From: JACIWB01 sp038818725
Lineage (GTDB): Archaea > Thermoplasmatota > E2 > UBA202 > JdFR-43
Direction: 5' to 3'
DNA length: 53,501 bases
NCBI GenBank assembly: GCA_038818725.1
Contig: JAWAYL010000004.1
Coordinates: 1 to 53,501 of the forward strand
The number at the start of each line of letters is the position of its first letter. The first letter of the stretch is position 1. Below the pieces are notes generated by a model. It was not told where the DNA came from. It was given only the letters and a program-made list of their open reading frames with translations, and searched no databases. This document shows positions 25,500 to 34,169 of this stretch, piece after piece. A program made the translations under genes and the position numbers.

Positions 25500-27683
25500 T
25501 TATCCACAAGTTGAGTAGCCACAGTGCTTGCATATCCTGCATCCTTCCTCATATATAAGAGGTGAGCCACAATCAGGGCATACCCCTATAGGATATATTT
25601 CCTCTCCTTCTTTTTCTTCAAAATGATCAAGTCTTGGTGTTTCAAAAACCCCCTCACCTTTCACATATTCTTCTATTGCTTTAGCTATTGCATCTGGGCA
25701 AGAGAGAATTTTCATACCCTTCAAAAGATTTGAAGGATTTGGGCATCTTATCAGTTTAAGCTGTTTTATTATTGCCTCTGGCCTTACTCCAGATCGGAGA
25801 CAAAGTGAAACCAACCTTCCTACTGCCTCAAGCTGAGCATCTGCGCATCCCCCTGCTTTCCCCAATCTTGCAAATACTTCAAAAAGCCCTTTCTCATCCT
25901 CATTCATCGTTACATACAGGTTGCCACAACCAGTTGGGAGCTTTCTTGTTATGCCTTTCATTACCGCAGGGCGGGGGCGGGGCATACTCTTTTTTGTTGT
26001 TATTACTTGCTCGGGTCTGCTTCCGAATCTATAAACAGTTATGCCCTTGCATTTCATTTCATAGGCTAGCATATATGCATTTCTTACATCATCAATTGTT
26101 GCATCTTCTCTTAAATTTATTGTTTTTGAAGTAGCATTGTCGACATGTTTTTGAAAAGTGGCTTGCATCATTACATGCCATTCTGGAGGAATATCTAAGG
26201 CGGTTACAAAAATTCGCTGTATCTCTTTTGGGATAGCATCTATGCCTTGAACGGAGCCATTTCTTTCTGCAATTTCTTCAAGCAATTCATTGCTTAAAAA
26301 TCCTTCTTCTTCTGCAATTTTTTTGAAATAAGGATTTATTTCATACAATTTATCATCTTTATCAAGAACATTTCTTGTAAATGAGATTGCAAAAAATGGC
26401 TCAATTCCAGATGAACAGCCAGCAATTATTGAGATGCTACCAGTTGGTGCAATTGTTGTAACTGTTGCATTTCTCATTGCTTCATATTTTCTATAATATA
26501 TGCTCTTTTTAAAATTTGGAAATGAACCGCGATTTTTCCCAAGCTCAATAGAAGCATTCTTTGCTTCTTTCTGTATAAATGACATTATTCTATCAGCTAA
26601 TTTTAAAGCCTTTTCATCCATATAGGAAATATTTAACTGAACAAGCATATCCGCAAAACCCATTATTCCCAGCCCTATTTTTCTGTTGGCAAGCGTCATT
26701 TCTGCAATTTGTGGAATCTGGTATCTATTCATGTCAATTACATTATCAAGAAAATGAACCGCCTTCCATACAACTTCTCTCAATTTTTCCCAATCTATTT
26801 CTCCGTTTTTAACAAATTTTGCAAGATTTATTGAACCAAGATTGCATGATTCGTAAGGCAAAAGAGGTTGCTCTCCACATGGGTTTGTTGCTTCTATTTC
26901 TCCTATTTCAGGTGTAGGATTATGGCGATTTATTTCATCTATGAATATTATTCCTGGCTCTCCTGTTTTCCATGCTTCCTCGACGATTTTATCAAATACC
27001 ATTCTTGCATTGATTTTTTTAACTGCCTTTTTTGTCCTCGGATTTATTAATTCATAATCTTCTCCCTTTTTAACTTTCTCCATAAATTCGTCAGTGACTG
27101 CAACAGAAATATTGAAATTTGTAAGCTCCTGTGGGTTTTCCTTGCAAGTTATGAATTCAAGTATATCTGGATGATCTACTCTAAGAATGCCCATATTGGC
27201 GCCCCTCCTCCTTCCTCCTTGCTTTATTACGTCTGTTGCGGAATTAAAAACTTTCATAAATGAAACCGGACCACTTGCAATTCCTCCTGTACTTTTCACA
27301 ATATCTCCTTTGGGCCTAATACGCGAAAAAGAAAAACCGGTTCCACCACCGCTTTGATGTATTAATGCAGTATATTTTAGAGTTTCAAAAATTTTATCCA
27401 TTGAATCTTCAACTGGCAAAACAAAACAAGCAGAAAGCTGTTGAATATTTGTTCCAGCATTCATTAGAGTTGGAGAATTTGGCAAAAATAACAAATTTGA
27501 CATTATTTCATAAAATTCTTTTTCTGATTTTTTTGCATCCTCCCCATATTTTTCATCAGCAAGCGAAATATTTTTTGCAATCCTATGAAACATTTCTTCT
27601 GGAGTTTCTATAACATTGCCATTCTCATCTTTTTTGAGATATCTTTTTTCTAAAACTTTTATTGCATTTTCAGTGAGTTTCAT
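25500..27683 (-). CDS. nrdJ: Adenosylcobalamin-dependent (class II) ribonucleotide reductase
   Basis: 727 residues. Catalytic landmarks are the first active-site Cys in LSACFVLPVEDS, the NPCGEQPLLPYESCNLGSI region with the thiyl-radical cysteine and neighbouring Asn and Glu, and APTGSISIIAG. No ATP-cone precedes the barrel. The C-terminus ends in a four-cysteine ribbon (CPDC...CKHC) plus a final CG, typical of class II enzymes reduced by thioredoxin-like partners. It makes deoxynucleotides without oxygen, so the host needs B12. There is no intein. A TATA-like box at 27701-27710 is 23 bp before the ATG. Confidence 0.94.
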   Translation of the reverse strand: MKLTENAIKVLEKRYLKKDENGNVIETPEEMFHRIAKNISLADEKYGEDAKKSEKEFYEIMSNLLFLPNSPTLMNAGTNIQQLSACFVLPVEDSMDKIFETLKYTALIHQSGGGTGFSFSRIRPKGDIVKSTGGIASGPVSFMKVFNSATDVIKQGGRRRGANMGILRVDHPDILEFITCKENPQELTNFNISVAVTDEFMEKVKKGEDYELINPRTKKAVKKINARMVFDKIVEEAWKTGEPGIIFIDEINRHNPTPEIGEIEATNPCGEQPLLPYESCNLGSINLAKFVKNGEIDWEKLREVVWKAVHFLDNVIDMNRYQIPQIAEMTLANRKIGLGIMGFADMLVQLNISYMDEKALKLADRIMSFIQKEAKNASIELGKNRGSFPNFKKSIYYRKYEAMRNATVTTIAPTGSISIIAGCSSGIEPFFAISFTRNVLDKDDKLYEINPYFKKIAEEEGFLSNELLEEIAERNGSVQGIDAIPKEIQRIFVTALDIPPEWHVMMQATFQKHVDNATSKTINLREDATIDDVRNAYMLAYEMKCKGITVYRFGSRPEQVITTKKSMPRPRPAVMKGITRKLPTGCGNLYVTMNEDEKGLFEVFARLGKAGGCADAQLEAVGRLVSLCLRSGVRPEAIIKQLKLIRCPNPSNLLKGMKILSCPDAIAKAIEEYVKGEGVFETPRLDHFEEKEGEEIYPIGVCPDCGSPLIYEEGCRICKHCGYSTCG

Positions 27684-27700
27684 AATTGCTATAATATTGT

Positions 27701-27710
27701 TTATTAAAAT
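27701..27710 (-). promoter_or_regulatory. TATA-like box for nrdJ
   Basis: TTATTAAAAT is centred about 23 bp from the nrdJ ATG. There is no room for a long leader or cobalamin riboswitch between it and the gene. Confidence 0.45.
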
Positions 27711-27720
27711 ATTTTCTCAT

Positions 27721-27942
27721 TTAAATTGTCTCAAGCGAAAACATTACTCCTGTTCCTTTTAAAACAGATTGTATTTTGTCAGCAAACCATAGCAAGGTAT
27801 CTATGTCTGGTTCTCTATCCCATTCATAAACAAAATCATAGTTTCCTCTAACCGCTTTAAGACCCAGCTGAAATAATCTATCTTTGACTTCAGATGGTCT
27901 CGCTCCCTCACTGCTGAATACAAGTGTTATATAAGTTTTCAT
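27721..27942 (-). CDS. Conserved small archaeal protein of unknown function
   Basis: 73 residues, soluble, with a predicted beta-alpha-beta-alpha-beta order: strand TYITLVFS, helix around residues 15-27, strand NYDFVYEW, helix around residues 46-63, strand VMFSLET. This is compatible with a ferredoxin-like or ACT-like half-barrel. I recall very similar small proteins in other archaea, but no function. A TATA-like box at 27961-27970 sits 24 bp upstream of the ATG. The gene is divergent from feoAB with only 87 bp between the two starts, so it could share the iron-type operator there. It is otherwise monocistronic. Confidence 0.7.
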   Translation of the reverse strand: MKTYITLVFSSEGARPSEVKDRLFQLGLKAVRGNYDFVYEWDREPDIDTLLWFADKIQSVLKGTGVMFSLETI

Positions 27943-27960
27943 TGATAATAAATAAAAATT

Positions 27961-27970
27961 GATATAAAAA
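27961..27970 (-). promoter_or_regulatory. TATA-like box for the 73-residue protein gene
   Basis: GATATAAAAA (plus strand) is centred 24 bp from the ATG at 27942, a leaderless configuration. Confidence 0.5.
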
Positions 27971-27983
27971 ATTTTGCAGTAAA

Positions 27984-28001
27984 ATTTAGGTTAGCCGAAA
28001 T
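27984..28001. promoter_or_regulatory. DtxR/IdeR-like operator upstream of feoAB
   Basis: ATTTAGGTTAGCCGAAAT is an 18-bp near-perfect dyad: TTTAGG, TTAG, CCGAAA, with one mismatched pair. Its left half TTAGGTTAG equals the half-site of the DtxR/IdeR family box. It abuts the feoA TATA element and lies 14 bp beyond the TATA box of the divergent small gene. A metal-bound DtxR-family repressor here would block initiation at feoAB. Only one strong half-site is present, so affinity is uncertain. Confidence 0.55.
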
Positions 28002-28002
28002 A

Positions 28003-28015
28003 TTTTTAAATATTC
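28003..28015 (+). promoter_or_regulatory. TATA-like box for feoAB
   Basis: The A/T run TTTTTAAATATTC is centred about 21-22 bp before the GTG at 28030, directly after the DtxR-like dyad, in the position where the BRE/TATA pair should lie. Confidence 0.5.
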
Positions 28016-28029
28016 ATAATTTCTGCTTT

Positions 28030-28260
28030 GTGGAAATTTCATTAACTGATCTAGAAATAGGAAAGGAAGGGAAAATTGTAAGAATAGAGGGCGGATTTGG
28101 TTTTAAAAGAAGATTAAGAAATGTTGGATTAAGAGAAAATAAAATTATAAGAAAAGTAGCATCTCATCCTTTAAATGGGCCAATAGTAGTTGAGATAGAT
28201 GGAAGAGAAATAAGCATTGGCAGGGGGATGGCGAGGAAAATATTTGTTGAGATAAAATGA
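28030..28260 (+). CDS. feoA: Ferrous iron transport protein FeoA
   Basis: 76 residues, an SH3-like domain with family features SLTDLEIGKEGKIVRIEGG, RRLRNVGL and a C-terminal ISIGRGMARKIFVE. FeoA is a small cytosolic partner that supports FeoB function. The GTG start is leaderless. The stop overlaps the feoB ATG by 4 bp, so both are made together. The DtxR-like dyad upstream suggests derepression when iron is low. Confidence 0.93.
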   Translation: MEISLTDLEIGKEGKIVRIEGGFGFKRRLRNVGLRENKIIRKVASHPLNGPIVVEIDGREISIGRGMARKIFVEIK

Positions 28261-29957
28261 AGATAGTTTTAATGGGAAATCCTAATGTTGGAAAAAGCAT
28301 CATCTTCTCCCGCCTCACTGGTGTAGGCGCAATAGTTTCAAATTACCCAGGCACAACTGTTGATTTTACAAAAGGAAAAATGAAGCTTGGTGAAAAAATA
28401 TTTGAAATTATAGATGCGCCAGGAACATATTCTTTAAGAGCATCAAATAAGGCGGAGGAAGTTGCGAAAAAATTGTTTGATGAAGCAGATTTAATAATAA
28501 ATGTTGTTGATGCAACAAATCTCGAAAGGAATTTATTTTTAACGCTTGAAATTCTTGAAGAGAAAAAGCCTGTTATTATTGCTTTAAATTTATGGGATGA
28601 AGCGAAGCATAAAGGAATTGAAATAGATTTAAAAGAGCTTGAAAAAATTCTTGCTACGCCTGTTGTTGCAACAGTTGCATTAACTGGAGAAGGAATAAAA
28701 GAATTGGTGGAAAGAATAAAGGATGCAAAAGCTAAGGAAAGAAAGAAAAGTAGCGATGATGAAAAATGGGCGGAAATAGGTAGAATTATAAGAAATGTTC
28801 AAATAGTTAAGCATCGCCATCATACTTTAGGAGATAGGCTGTCTGAAGCTTCAATAAAGCCATTAACTGGTTTGCCAATAGCAATACTCATTTTATTCTT
28901 ATCTTTTTTATCAGTCCTCTTCGTTGGAGAAGCTCTAATAAATTATTTTTTCAATCCACTTTTTGATATCTATAAAACATTTTTAATAAAGTTTAGCAAT
29001 TTTCTTGGAGAAGGAATAATTCATGATATTATTATAGGTAAATTAATCAATGGCCAAATAGATTTTATGCAATCATTAGGAATAATTACAACAGGTTTGT
29101 ATGTTCCATTTGGTATTGTTCTTCCTTATGTATTTTCATTTTATCTAATTCTTGCAATAATTGAAGACACTGGGTATTTACCTCGCTTATCAACTTTGCT
29201 AGATAATATTTTCCATCGCCTTGGAATGCATGGCTCTGGCGTAATATCTCTTTTCCTCGGCTTGGGTTGCAATGTTCCTGGATTGCTTTCTACAAGAATA
29301 CTTGATACAAAAAAACAGAGATTTATAGCAATAACTCTACTAAGTATAGCGATTCCATGCATGGCACAAACCGCAATGATATTTGCCCTTCTTGCTAGAT
29401 ATGGTATAAAATATATTCTTATAGTTTATTTAACCCTTGGGATGATCTATATTGCGGGGGGTTTATTATTGAACAGATTTTTAAAAGGAGAAAGCACTGA
29501 AATATTTCTGGAAATTCCTCCTTACCGCCTTCCCAGCATTTCATCAATTTTCAAGAAAACATGGCTGAGAATAAAATGGTTTCTTTTAGATGCTATTCCA
29601 TGGCTTTTCACTGGTGTTTTTATAACAAGCATTCTTTACTCTTCAAGCATATTTTCAAAAATCGCAGAAATATTTTCACCACTTATGCAGCCAATTTTCG
29701 GGCTGCCTGGCGAAGCAACTCTACCTCTTCTTATGGGTTTTCTTAGGAAGGATTTGGCGATCGGGTTGCTTCTTCCACTTGGGCTGAATGCGGCGCAGAC
29801 AACAGTAGCGGTAATAGTGCTTGCAATTTATTTCCCATGTGCTGCATCTTTTGCAGTTTTGCTTAAAGAGTTAGGAAAGGATGCAATAAAATCAATTTTA
29901 ATTATGCTCCTTACTGCTCTATTTGTTGGATTTATCATGAAGACAATACTTATTTAA
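28257..29957 (+). CDS. feoB: Ferrous iron transporter FeoB
   Basis: 566 residues. The N-terminal G domain shows G1 GNPNVGKS (residues 7-14), G3 DAPGTYS and G4 NLWD. The membrane part has the two conserved gate-like regions, including GLGCNVPGLLSTR and IPCMAQTAMIFAL, and ends in a hydrophobic helix. It is shorter than enterobacterial FeoB (about 770 residues) because of compact linkers, a usual archaeal size. It imports Fe(II) across the cytoplasmic membrane with GTP hydrolysis. The next gene has its own TATA-like box over the feoB stop, so the operon is probably just feoAB. Confidence 0.94.
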   Translation: MKIVLMGNPNVGKSIIFSRLTGVGAIVSNYPGTTVDFTKGKMKLGEKIFEIIDAPGTYSLRASNKAEEVAKKLFDEADLIINVVDATNLERNLFLTLEILEEKKPVIIALNLWDEAKHKGIEIDLKELEKILATPVVATVALTGEGIKELVERIKDAKAKERKKSSDDEKWAEIGRIIRNVQIVKHRHHTLGDRLSEASIKPLTGLPIAILILFLSFLSVLFVGEALINYFFNPLFDIYKTFLIKFSNFLGEGIIHDIIIGKLINGQIDFMQSLGIITTGLYVPFGIVLPYVFSFYLILAIIEDTGYLPRLSTLLDNIFHRLGMHGSGVISLFLGLGCNVPGLLSTRILDTKKQRFIAITLLSIAIPCMAQTAMIFALLARYGIKYILIVYLTLGMIYIAGGLLLNRFLKGESTEIFLEIPPYRLPSISSIFKKTWLRIKWFLLDAIPWLFTGVFITSILYSSSIFSKIAEIFSPLMQPIFGLPGEATLPLLMGFLRKDLAIGLLLPLGLNAAQTTVAVIVLAIYFPCAASFAVLLKELGKDAIKSILIMLLTALFVGFIMKTILI

Positions 29958-29958
29958 G
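29950..29958 (+). promoter_or_regulatory. TATA-like box for the Ntn-hydrolase/propeller gene
   Basis: TTATTTAAG overlaps the feoB stop codon and is centred 24 bp before the ATG at 29978, indicating transcription separate from feoAB. Confidence 0.45.
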
Positions 29959-29977
29959 GCTTTTTGATATTTTCTTT

Positions 29978-32428
29978 ATGAAATTCATTTCATTGCTACT
30001 TGGTTTGCTATTTATAACACCCATTAATTATGAAATTCCTATTGAAGGAAATAGTGTTTATGAAAATGCCTGTAGATACAATATCCAAGGATGGATCTAT
30101 GTTCATATAGAAGGAGATGCATATAAGCGTGGCTACCAACATGGATGGCTTTTATATGCGGAAATAACAGATATGATTTATAGATGGAGCAATATTATTC
30201 ATAATTGTCCATTTATTATAAAATATTTACCAGTTGATGTAAATTCATCAAGATATGAAAAGATATCTGCGAGATGGTGGAATGAATGCAAAAAAATCTG
30301 TATGAGAATATTTTGGCCTTATTATCCAGACGAATATAAGGAGGAAATAAAAGGGATAGCTGATGGAGCAAAGGCGAGAGGAGTTAAAATATATGGAAAT
30401 GATATAACCTATGAAGATATTCTCACCCTCAATGAAATGTATGAATTGATGAGCATACTGACAAATTTTCCGAAAGGATTTCATTTTTTGAGAGATATTT
30501 TTAATGCCTTTTCTATCGGAGATTTTTATGAATTTGCTCTATCATTTTATCCAGCTCATCATTGCAATGGTTTTGCAGCTGTTGGAAATGCAACAAAAGA
30601 TGGAAATATTGTTATAAGTGATAGTGTGTGGTGTGGCGGATGGTGGTATAGCTACTATATAGCTCAAAGATGGAATGTAATTCTTGATATAGAGCCAAGC
30701 AACGGGCATCGCTTGATTATTTCAACTTCTCCTGGCTATATATGGAGTGATGAAGATTTCTGGCAAAATGATAATGGGCTGGCTATGATTGAAACAACTT
30801 TCATACAGGGATTTTTTAAATTGCATGGTATACCTCTTGCAATAAGGGCAAGAATGGCAATTCAATATGGAAATAATATAGATGATGTAATAAAATATCT
30901 TCTTGAGGGAAATACTGGGGTGATGAATGCTCAATGGCTTATTGCTGACGCAGAAGAAAAGGAAATAGCACTTCTTGAATTTGGTTTGTATCATCATAAT
31001 GTGATAAGAAAAAAGGATGGATTTTTATGGAGTGCAAACAATCCCTTTGATTTTAGAGTAAGGAGAGATATTATAGGATATGAATTTCTTAAAGCACCTT
31101 TCTTTAGGCTGGCTCACATTATGCTAAATGCAACTGGCTATCAATATTATACTCTTTTTTATACTCCTTCCGAAAGAGATATAAAATTTGAAGAGCTTGG
31201 CAATCAATATTATGGAAAAATAGATAGCGAGATTGTAAAGAAAATAATGTTTTCTCCACCAATAACTGATTTTACAACAGATTGCAAAATAACAGACGGA
31301 AATTTAATATTTAACAATTCTTTGTGGGCATTTTTTGGAAACCCAACATATGTATGGAATACCTCTTCTTTAAATAAATTAAAAGGTGTTGTTGATGTAC
31401 CTCCAGCTGGCTGGGTTAAAATTGATGGAGTTGCTTATAACTTTACTCCTAATTATGAGAAAAATGAAGTTATCAAGGGAAGAGGAGGTAAGCTTTTATG
31501 GATTTTTGAATTTGGAGATAAAAATCATGAATATGCAAGCTTAAAAAGCGATGGAAAAAATATATATGCGTATTTTAATAAAACTTTATATGTTTTAAAT
31601 GAAAATGGAAGCTTAATAATTGAGAAAAATTTTGGCGAAGAAATAAACGATTTGGAAATAAAAGATGAATTAATATACGTTGCAACTGATGAAAATTCTT
31701 ATTCTTTTTCTATTGATGGAAAAATTTTATGGAGAGGAGAAGGAGGAAAGGATATTGAAATAGGAGATAAGATTTATGTGAGCAATAATCTTATGGAATA
31801 CAAGGATAAAATATATTATGTAGAAGGAAATAAAATTTATTGTGATAAATGGAGCTATAATGCAAGTGGAAAAATTTTGTCTTTATTGATAGTAGATGAT
31901 ATCTATGTAGGAGCAATTGATGGTATATATTGCTTAAACAAAAACGGCGAATTAAAATGGAAACTAAATACTGGATGGGGGATTATAGATATAGATTGCA
32001 GCAGTGAAATATATGCTGCTTGTTTAGATGGAAATTTATATTGCATTGATAAAAATGGATTAAAAAAATGGATTTTTACAACAAATGCATCTCTTAAAGG
32101 AATTGATGCGTATGGAGATAAAATTTTTGTTTCATCAACAGATGGAAGATTTTATGCAGTTAATAAAAGTGGAAAAGTTGATTTCAGCTTCTCGCCAGCT
32201 TATGAAATAAATGGCTTGTATAATTTCATTACAACCCCTATATCAAAGCCAGTTGCAATGAATGGAAAAGTATTTTTTTCAGCAAATGGAAAGATATATT
32301 GCATGGATGCGGAAACAATTGAAATTATAAATATAGAAAAGAAAAATGAATCAACCATCTTAATTTTAATTGGAATAATTGCTCTGCTTGCTTTAATCTA
32401 TATCCTATTAAAAAAAAGAAGAAAATAA
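29978..32428 (+). CDS. Surface-anchored C45/phospholipase-B-like Ntn hydrolase with PQQ-type beta-propeller
   Basis: 816 residues. A short signal peptide is followed by a domain with GDAYKRGYQHG and the active-site element HHCNGFAAVGNATKDGNIVISDS. In the peptidase C45/acyl-CoA:6-APA acyltransferase-like Ntn fold, a cysteine at this place (here Cys196) becomes the N-terminal nucleophile after self-cleavage. From about residue 500 come repeated blades with DGNLYCIDKNG, DGRFYAVNKSG and GKIYCMDAET, typical of PQQ/quinoprotein propellers. A C-terminal membrane helix (ILILIGIIALLALIYILL) and basic KKRRK tail anchor it. The enzyme therefore likely faces outward, cleaving an amide, with the propeller as a binding or display module. 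Substrate unknown. Confidence 0.75.
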   Translation: MKFISLLLGLLFITPINYEIPIEGNSVYENACRYNIQGWIYVHIEGDAYKRGYQHGWLLYAEITDMIYRWSNIIHNCPFIIKYLPVDVNSSRYEKISARWWNECKKICMRIFWPYYPDEYKEEIKGIADGAKARGVKIYGNDITYEDILTLNEMYELMSILTNFPKGFHFLRDIFNAFSIGDFYEFALSFYPAHHCNGFAAVGNATKDGNIVISDSVWCGGWWYSYYIAQRWNVILDIEPSNGHRLIISTSPGYIWSDEDFWQNDNGLAMIETTFIQGFFKLHGIPLAIRARMAIQYGNNIDDVIKYLLEGNTGVMNAQWLIADAEEKEIALLEFGLYHHNVIRKKDGFLWSANNPFDFRVRRDIIGYEFLKAPFFRLAHIMLNATGYQYYTLFYTPSERDIKFEELGNQYYGKIDSEIVKKIMFSPPITDFTTDCKITDGNLIFNNSLWAFFGNPTYVWNTSSLNKLKGVVDVPPAGWVKIDGVAYNFTPNYEKNEVIKGRGGKLLWIFEFGDKNHEYASLKSDGKNIYAYFNKTLYVLNENGSLIIEKNFGEEINDLEIKDELIYVATDENSYSFSIDGKILWRGEGGKDIEIGDKIYVSNNLMEYKDKIYYVEGNKIYCDKWSYNASGKILSLLIVDDIYVGAIDGIYCLNKNGELKWKLNTGWGIIDIDCSSEIYAACLDGNLYCIDKNGLKKWIFTTNASLKGIDAYGDKIFVSSTDGRFYAVNKSGKVDFSFSPAYEINGLYNFITTPISKPVAMNGKVFFSANGKIYCMDAETIEIINIEKKNESTILILIGIIALLALIYILLKKRRK

Positions 32429-32454
32429 ATTAAATATCAATTTTATTTACATTT

Positions 32455-33231
32455 GTGGAAAGAAGAGACATAAAAGTTGCAATTCTCAGAATGGAAGGAA
32501 CAAATTGCGAGGAGGAAAGCTTAAATGCCTTTCTTCGCCTTAAAGTAAATGCTGAATATGTTCATCTAAAAGAATTTGAAAGAAAAAAAAAGAATTTGAT
32601 GGACTATCACTGCATATTTTTGCCCGGCGGTTTTTCAGGCGGCGATTATGTGAGGGCGGGCGCAATCTTTGCATCCCGCCTGAAGGCAAGCATTTTTAAG
32701 GAACTTGTTAGATATGTTGATGAAGGATATGCTATTGTTGGAATTTGCAATGGTTTTCAGGTGCTTGTTGAAATTGGACTTCTTCCCGCTTTGAATGGAA
32801 TAGCTGATGAGCCTGAAGCTTGTCTTGCAACAAATGATTCAAACAGATTTGAATGCAGGCAAACTTTGCTAAGGCATGAAGGAAATTGCCAATTAACAAA
32901 AAATATTAAAAAAGGGAAAATTTGCCTAATTCCATGTGCTCATGCAGAGGGAAAATTAATTTTCAAAAGCGAGGAATATGCTGAAGAAGTAAATGAAAAG
33001 CAGGTTGTTTTCAGATATGTAAATGAAAATGGCAAGGAAGATGGCTATCCTTTTAATCCAAATGGTTCATATGCAAATATTGCTGGAATAACTAATCCAC
33101 AAGGAAATATTTTAGGTATGATGCCACATCCAGAAAGAGCATTTTATAGATGGCAAAATATTAACTGGCATAGAGGAGATGGAAAAAGTATATTTGAAGG
33201 AATAATTAAATATATAGAGAAAAGATGTTAG
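32455..33231 (+). CDS. purQ: Phosphoribosylformylglycinamidine synthase, glutaminase subunit
   Basis: 258 residues from a GTG with an A/T box at 32428-32437 about 22 bp ahead. N-terminal VAILRMEGTNCEEE, LPGGFSGGDYVRAGA, the nucleophile Cys98 in GICNGFQ and the PHPER histidine with its following Glu partner identify PurQ. It supplies ammonia to PurL for the fourth step of purine synthesis. PurL and PurS are not in the window. Its last 7 bases overlap endA, so the two are probably cotranscribed. Confidence 0.95.
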   Translation: MERRDIKVAILRMEGTNCEEESLNAFLRLKVNAEYVHLKEFERKKKNLMDYHCIFLPGGFSGGDYVRAGAIFASRLKASIFKELVRYVDEGYAIVGICNGFQVLVEIGLLPALNGIADEPEACLATNDSNRFECRQTLLRHEGNCQLTKNIKKGKICLIPCAHAEGKLIFKSEEYAEEVNEKQVVFRYVNENGKEDGYPFNPNGSYANIAGITNPQGNILGMMPHPERAFYRWQNINWHRGDGKSIFEGIIKYIEKRC

Positions 33232-34169
33232 CAAAAATAAAGGGCAATTTTGTTGAAGGGAAAAATAGAATTAGCTTAATTGAAGCATGCTATCTTCTTG
33301 AAAAAGGAAAAATTGAAATAGAAAAAGACGGAAAAAGAATTGATTTTGAAGATTTTTTAAAATATGCTGTTTCTGTTTTCAATGATTTTGAAATAAAATA
33401 TCTTGTATATCGTGATTTAAGAGAGCGTGGATATATAGCAGAAATTGATGAAGATTTTTTATTATATGAGCGTGGAAAGAAACCTCCAGCTGAGCCTTCA
33501 TTTATTGTAAAAGCTATTTCTGAAAGAGCTAATTTTAAAATAAAAGATGTTATTGATTGGCTTCTGCAAAATGAGAAAAAAATAGTGATTGGAGTTGTTG
33601 ATGAGGAAGGAGATTTAACCTATTATTCAATTAAATTTTTTGAAATTAAATCTGATATAAAAAAAGAATGCTATAAAGGCGATATAGTGGTGCTTAATGA
33701 TAGAAGTGTTATTTTTGATGAAAAACTGATAAATAAAGTAAGGGAGGAAGGAATTGGAAGAGATTTTGGTAAATATGCCCAGCTTTCTTTAATGGAAACC
33801 GCATATATGGCAAAAAATGGAGCAAATCTAATTAAGGATGGAGACAAAATAAGTTTTGAGGATTTTATGAAAAAAGTAAAATCTATTCAGCCAGATATAA
33901 AGGAGAGATTAAAGGTTTATGAAGATTTGAAGAATAAAGGTAAGCTACCAAAAACAGGCTTCAAATTTGGCTCTCATTTTAGAGTTTATGAAGGAAAAAT
34001 ACAGGAGCACGCCCCTTATCTAGTTCATGTGATAAAAAATAATTATACCTCAACATGGGCCGAAGTGAGCAGGGCGGTGAGGCTGGCGCAATCTGTTAAA
34101 AAAGAAATGATATTTGCAGTCGTTGGAAAAGAGATAAAATATATAAGAATAAAAAGAATTACTCCATGA
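33225..34169 (+). CDS. endA: tRNA-splicing endonuclease, duplicated-domain (alpha2) form
   Basis: 314 residues containing two endonuclease repeats. The first (1-165) has lost the catalytic residues. The second has the triad Tyr255 (SHFRVYEG), His262 (HAPYLVHV) and Lys292/293 (SVKKEMIFAVV). This roughly 310-residue pseudo-duplicated type acts as a homodimer and cuts bulge-helix-bulge introns in pre-tRNA and rRNA. Products carry 2',3'-cyclic phosphate and 5'-OH ends for RtcB, encoded at 9.3-10.8 kb. The start overlaps purQ by 7 bp, and its stop is directly followed by the next ATG. Confidence 0.93.
   Translation: MLAKIKGNFVEGKNRISLIEACYLLEKGKIEIEKDGKRIDFEDFLKYAVSVFNDFEIKYLVYRDLRERGYIAEIDEDFLLYERGKKPPAEPSFIVKAISERANFKIKDVIDWLLQNEKKIVIGVVDEEGDLTYYSIKFFEIKSDIKKECYKGDIVVLNDRSVIFDEKLINKVREEGIGRDFGKYAQLSLMETAYMAKNGANLIKDGDKISFEDFMKKVKSIQPDIKERLKVYEDLKNKGKLPKTGFKFGSHFRVYEGKIQEHAPYLVHVIKNNYTSTWAEVSRAVRLAQSVKKEMIFAVVGKEIKYIRIKRITP

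Noticed and set aside
27684..27720. Cobalamin riboswitch ahead of the B12-dependent reductase
   Set aside because: There are only 37 bp to the next gene and a TATA-like box 23 bp from the start, so no leader RNA fits.
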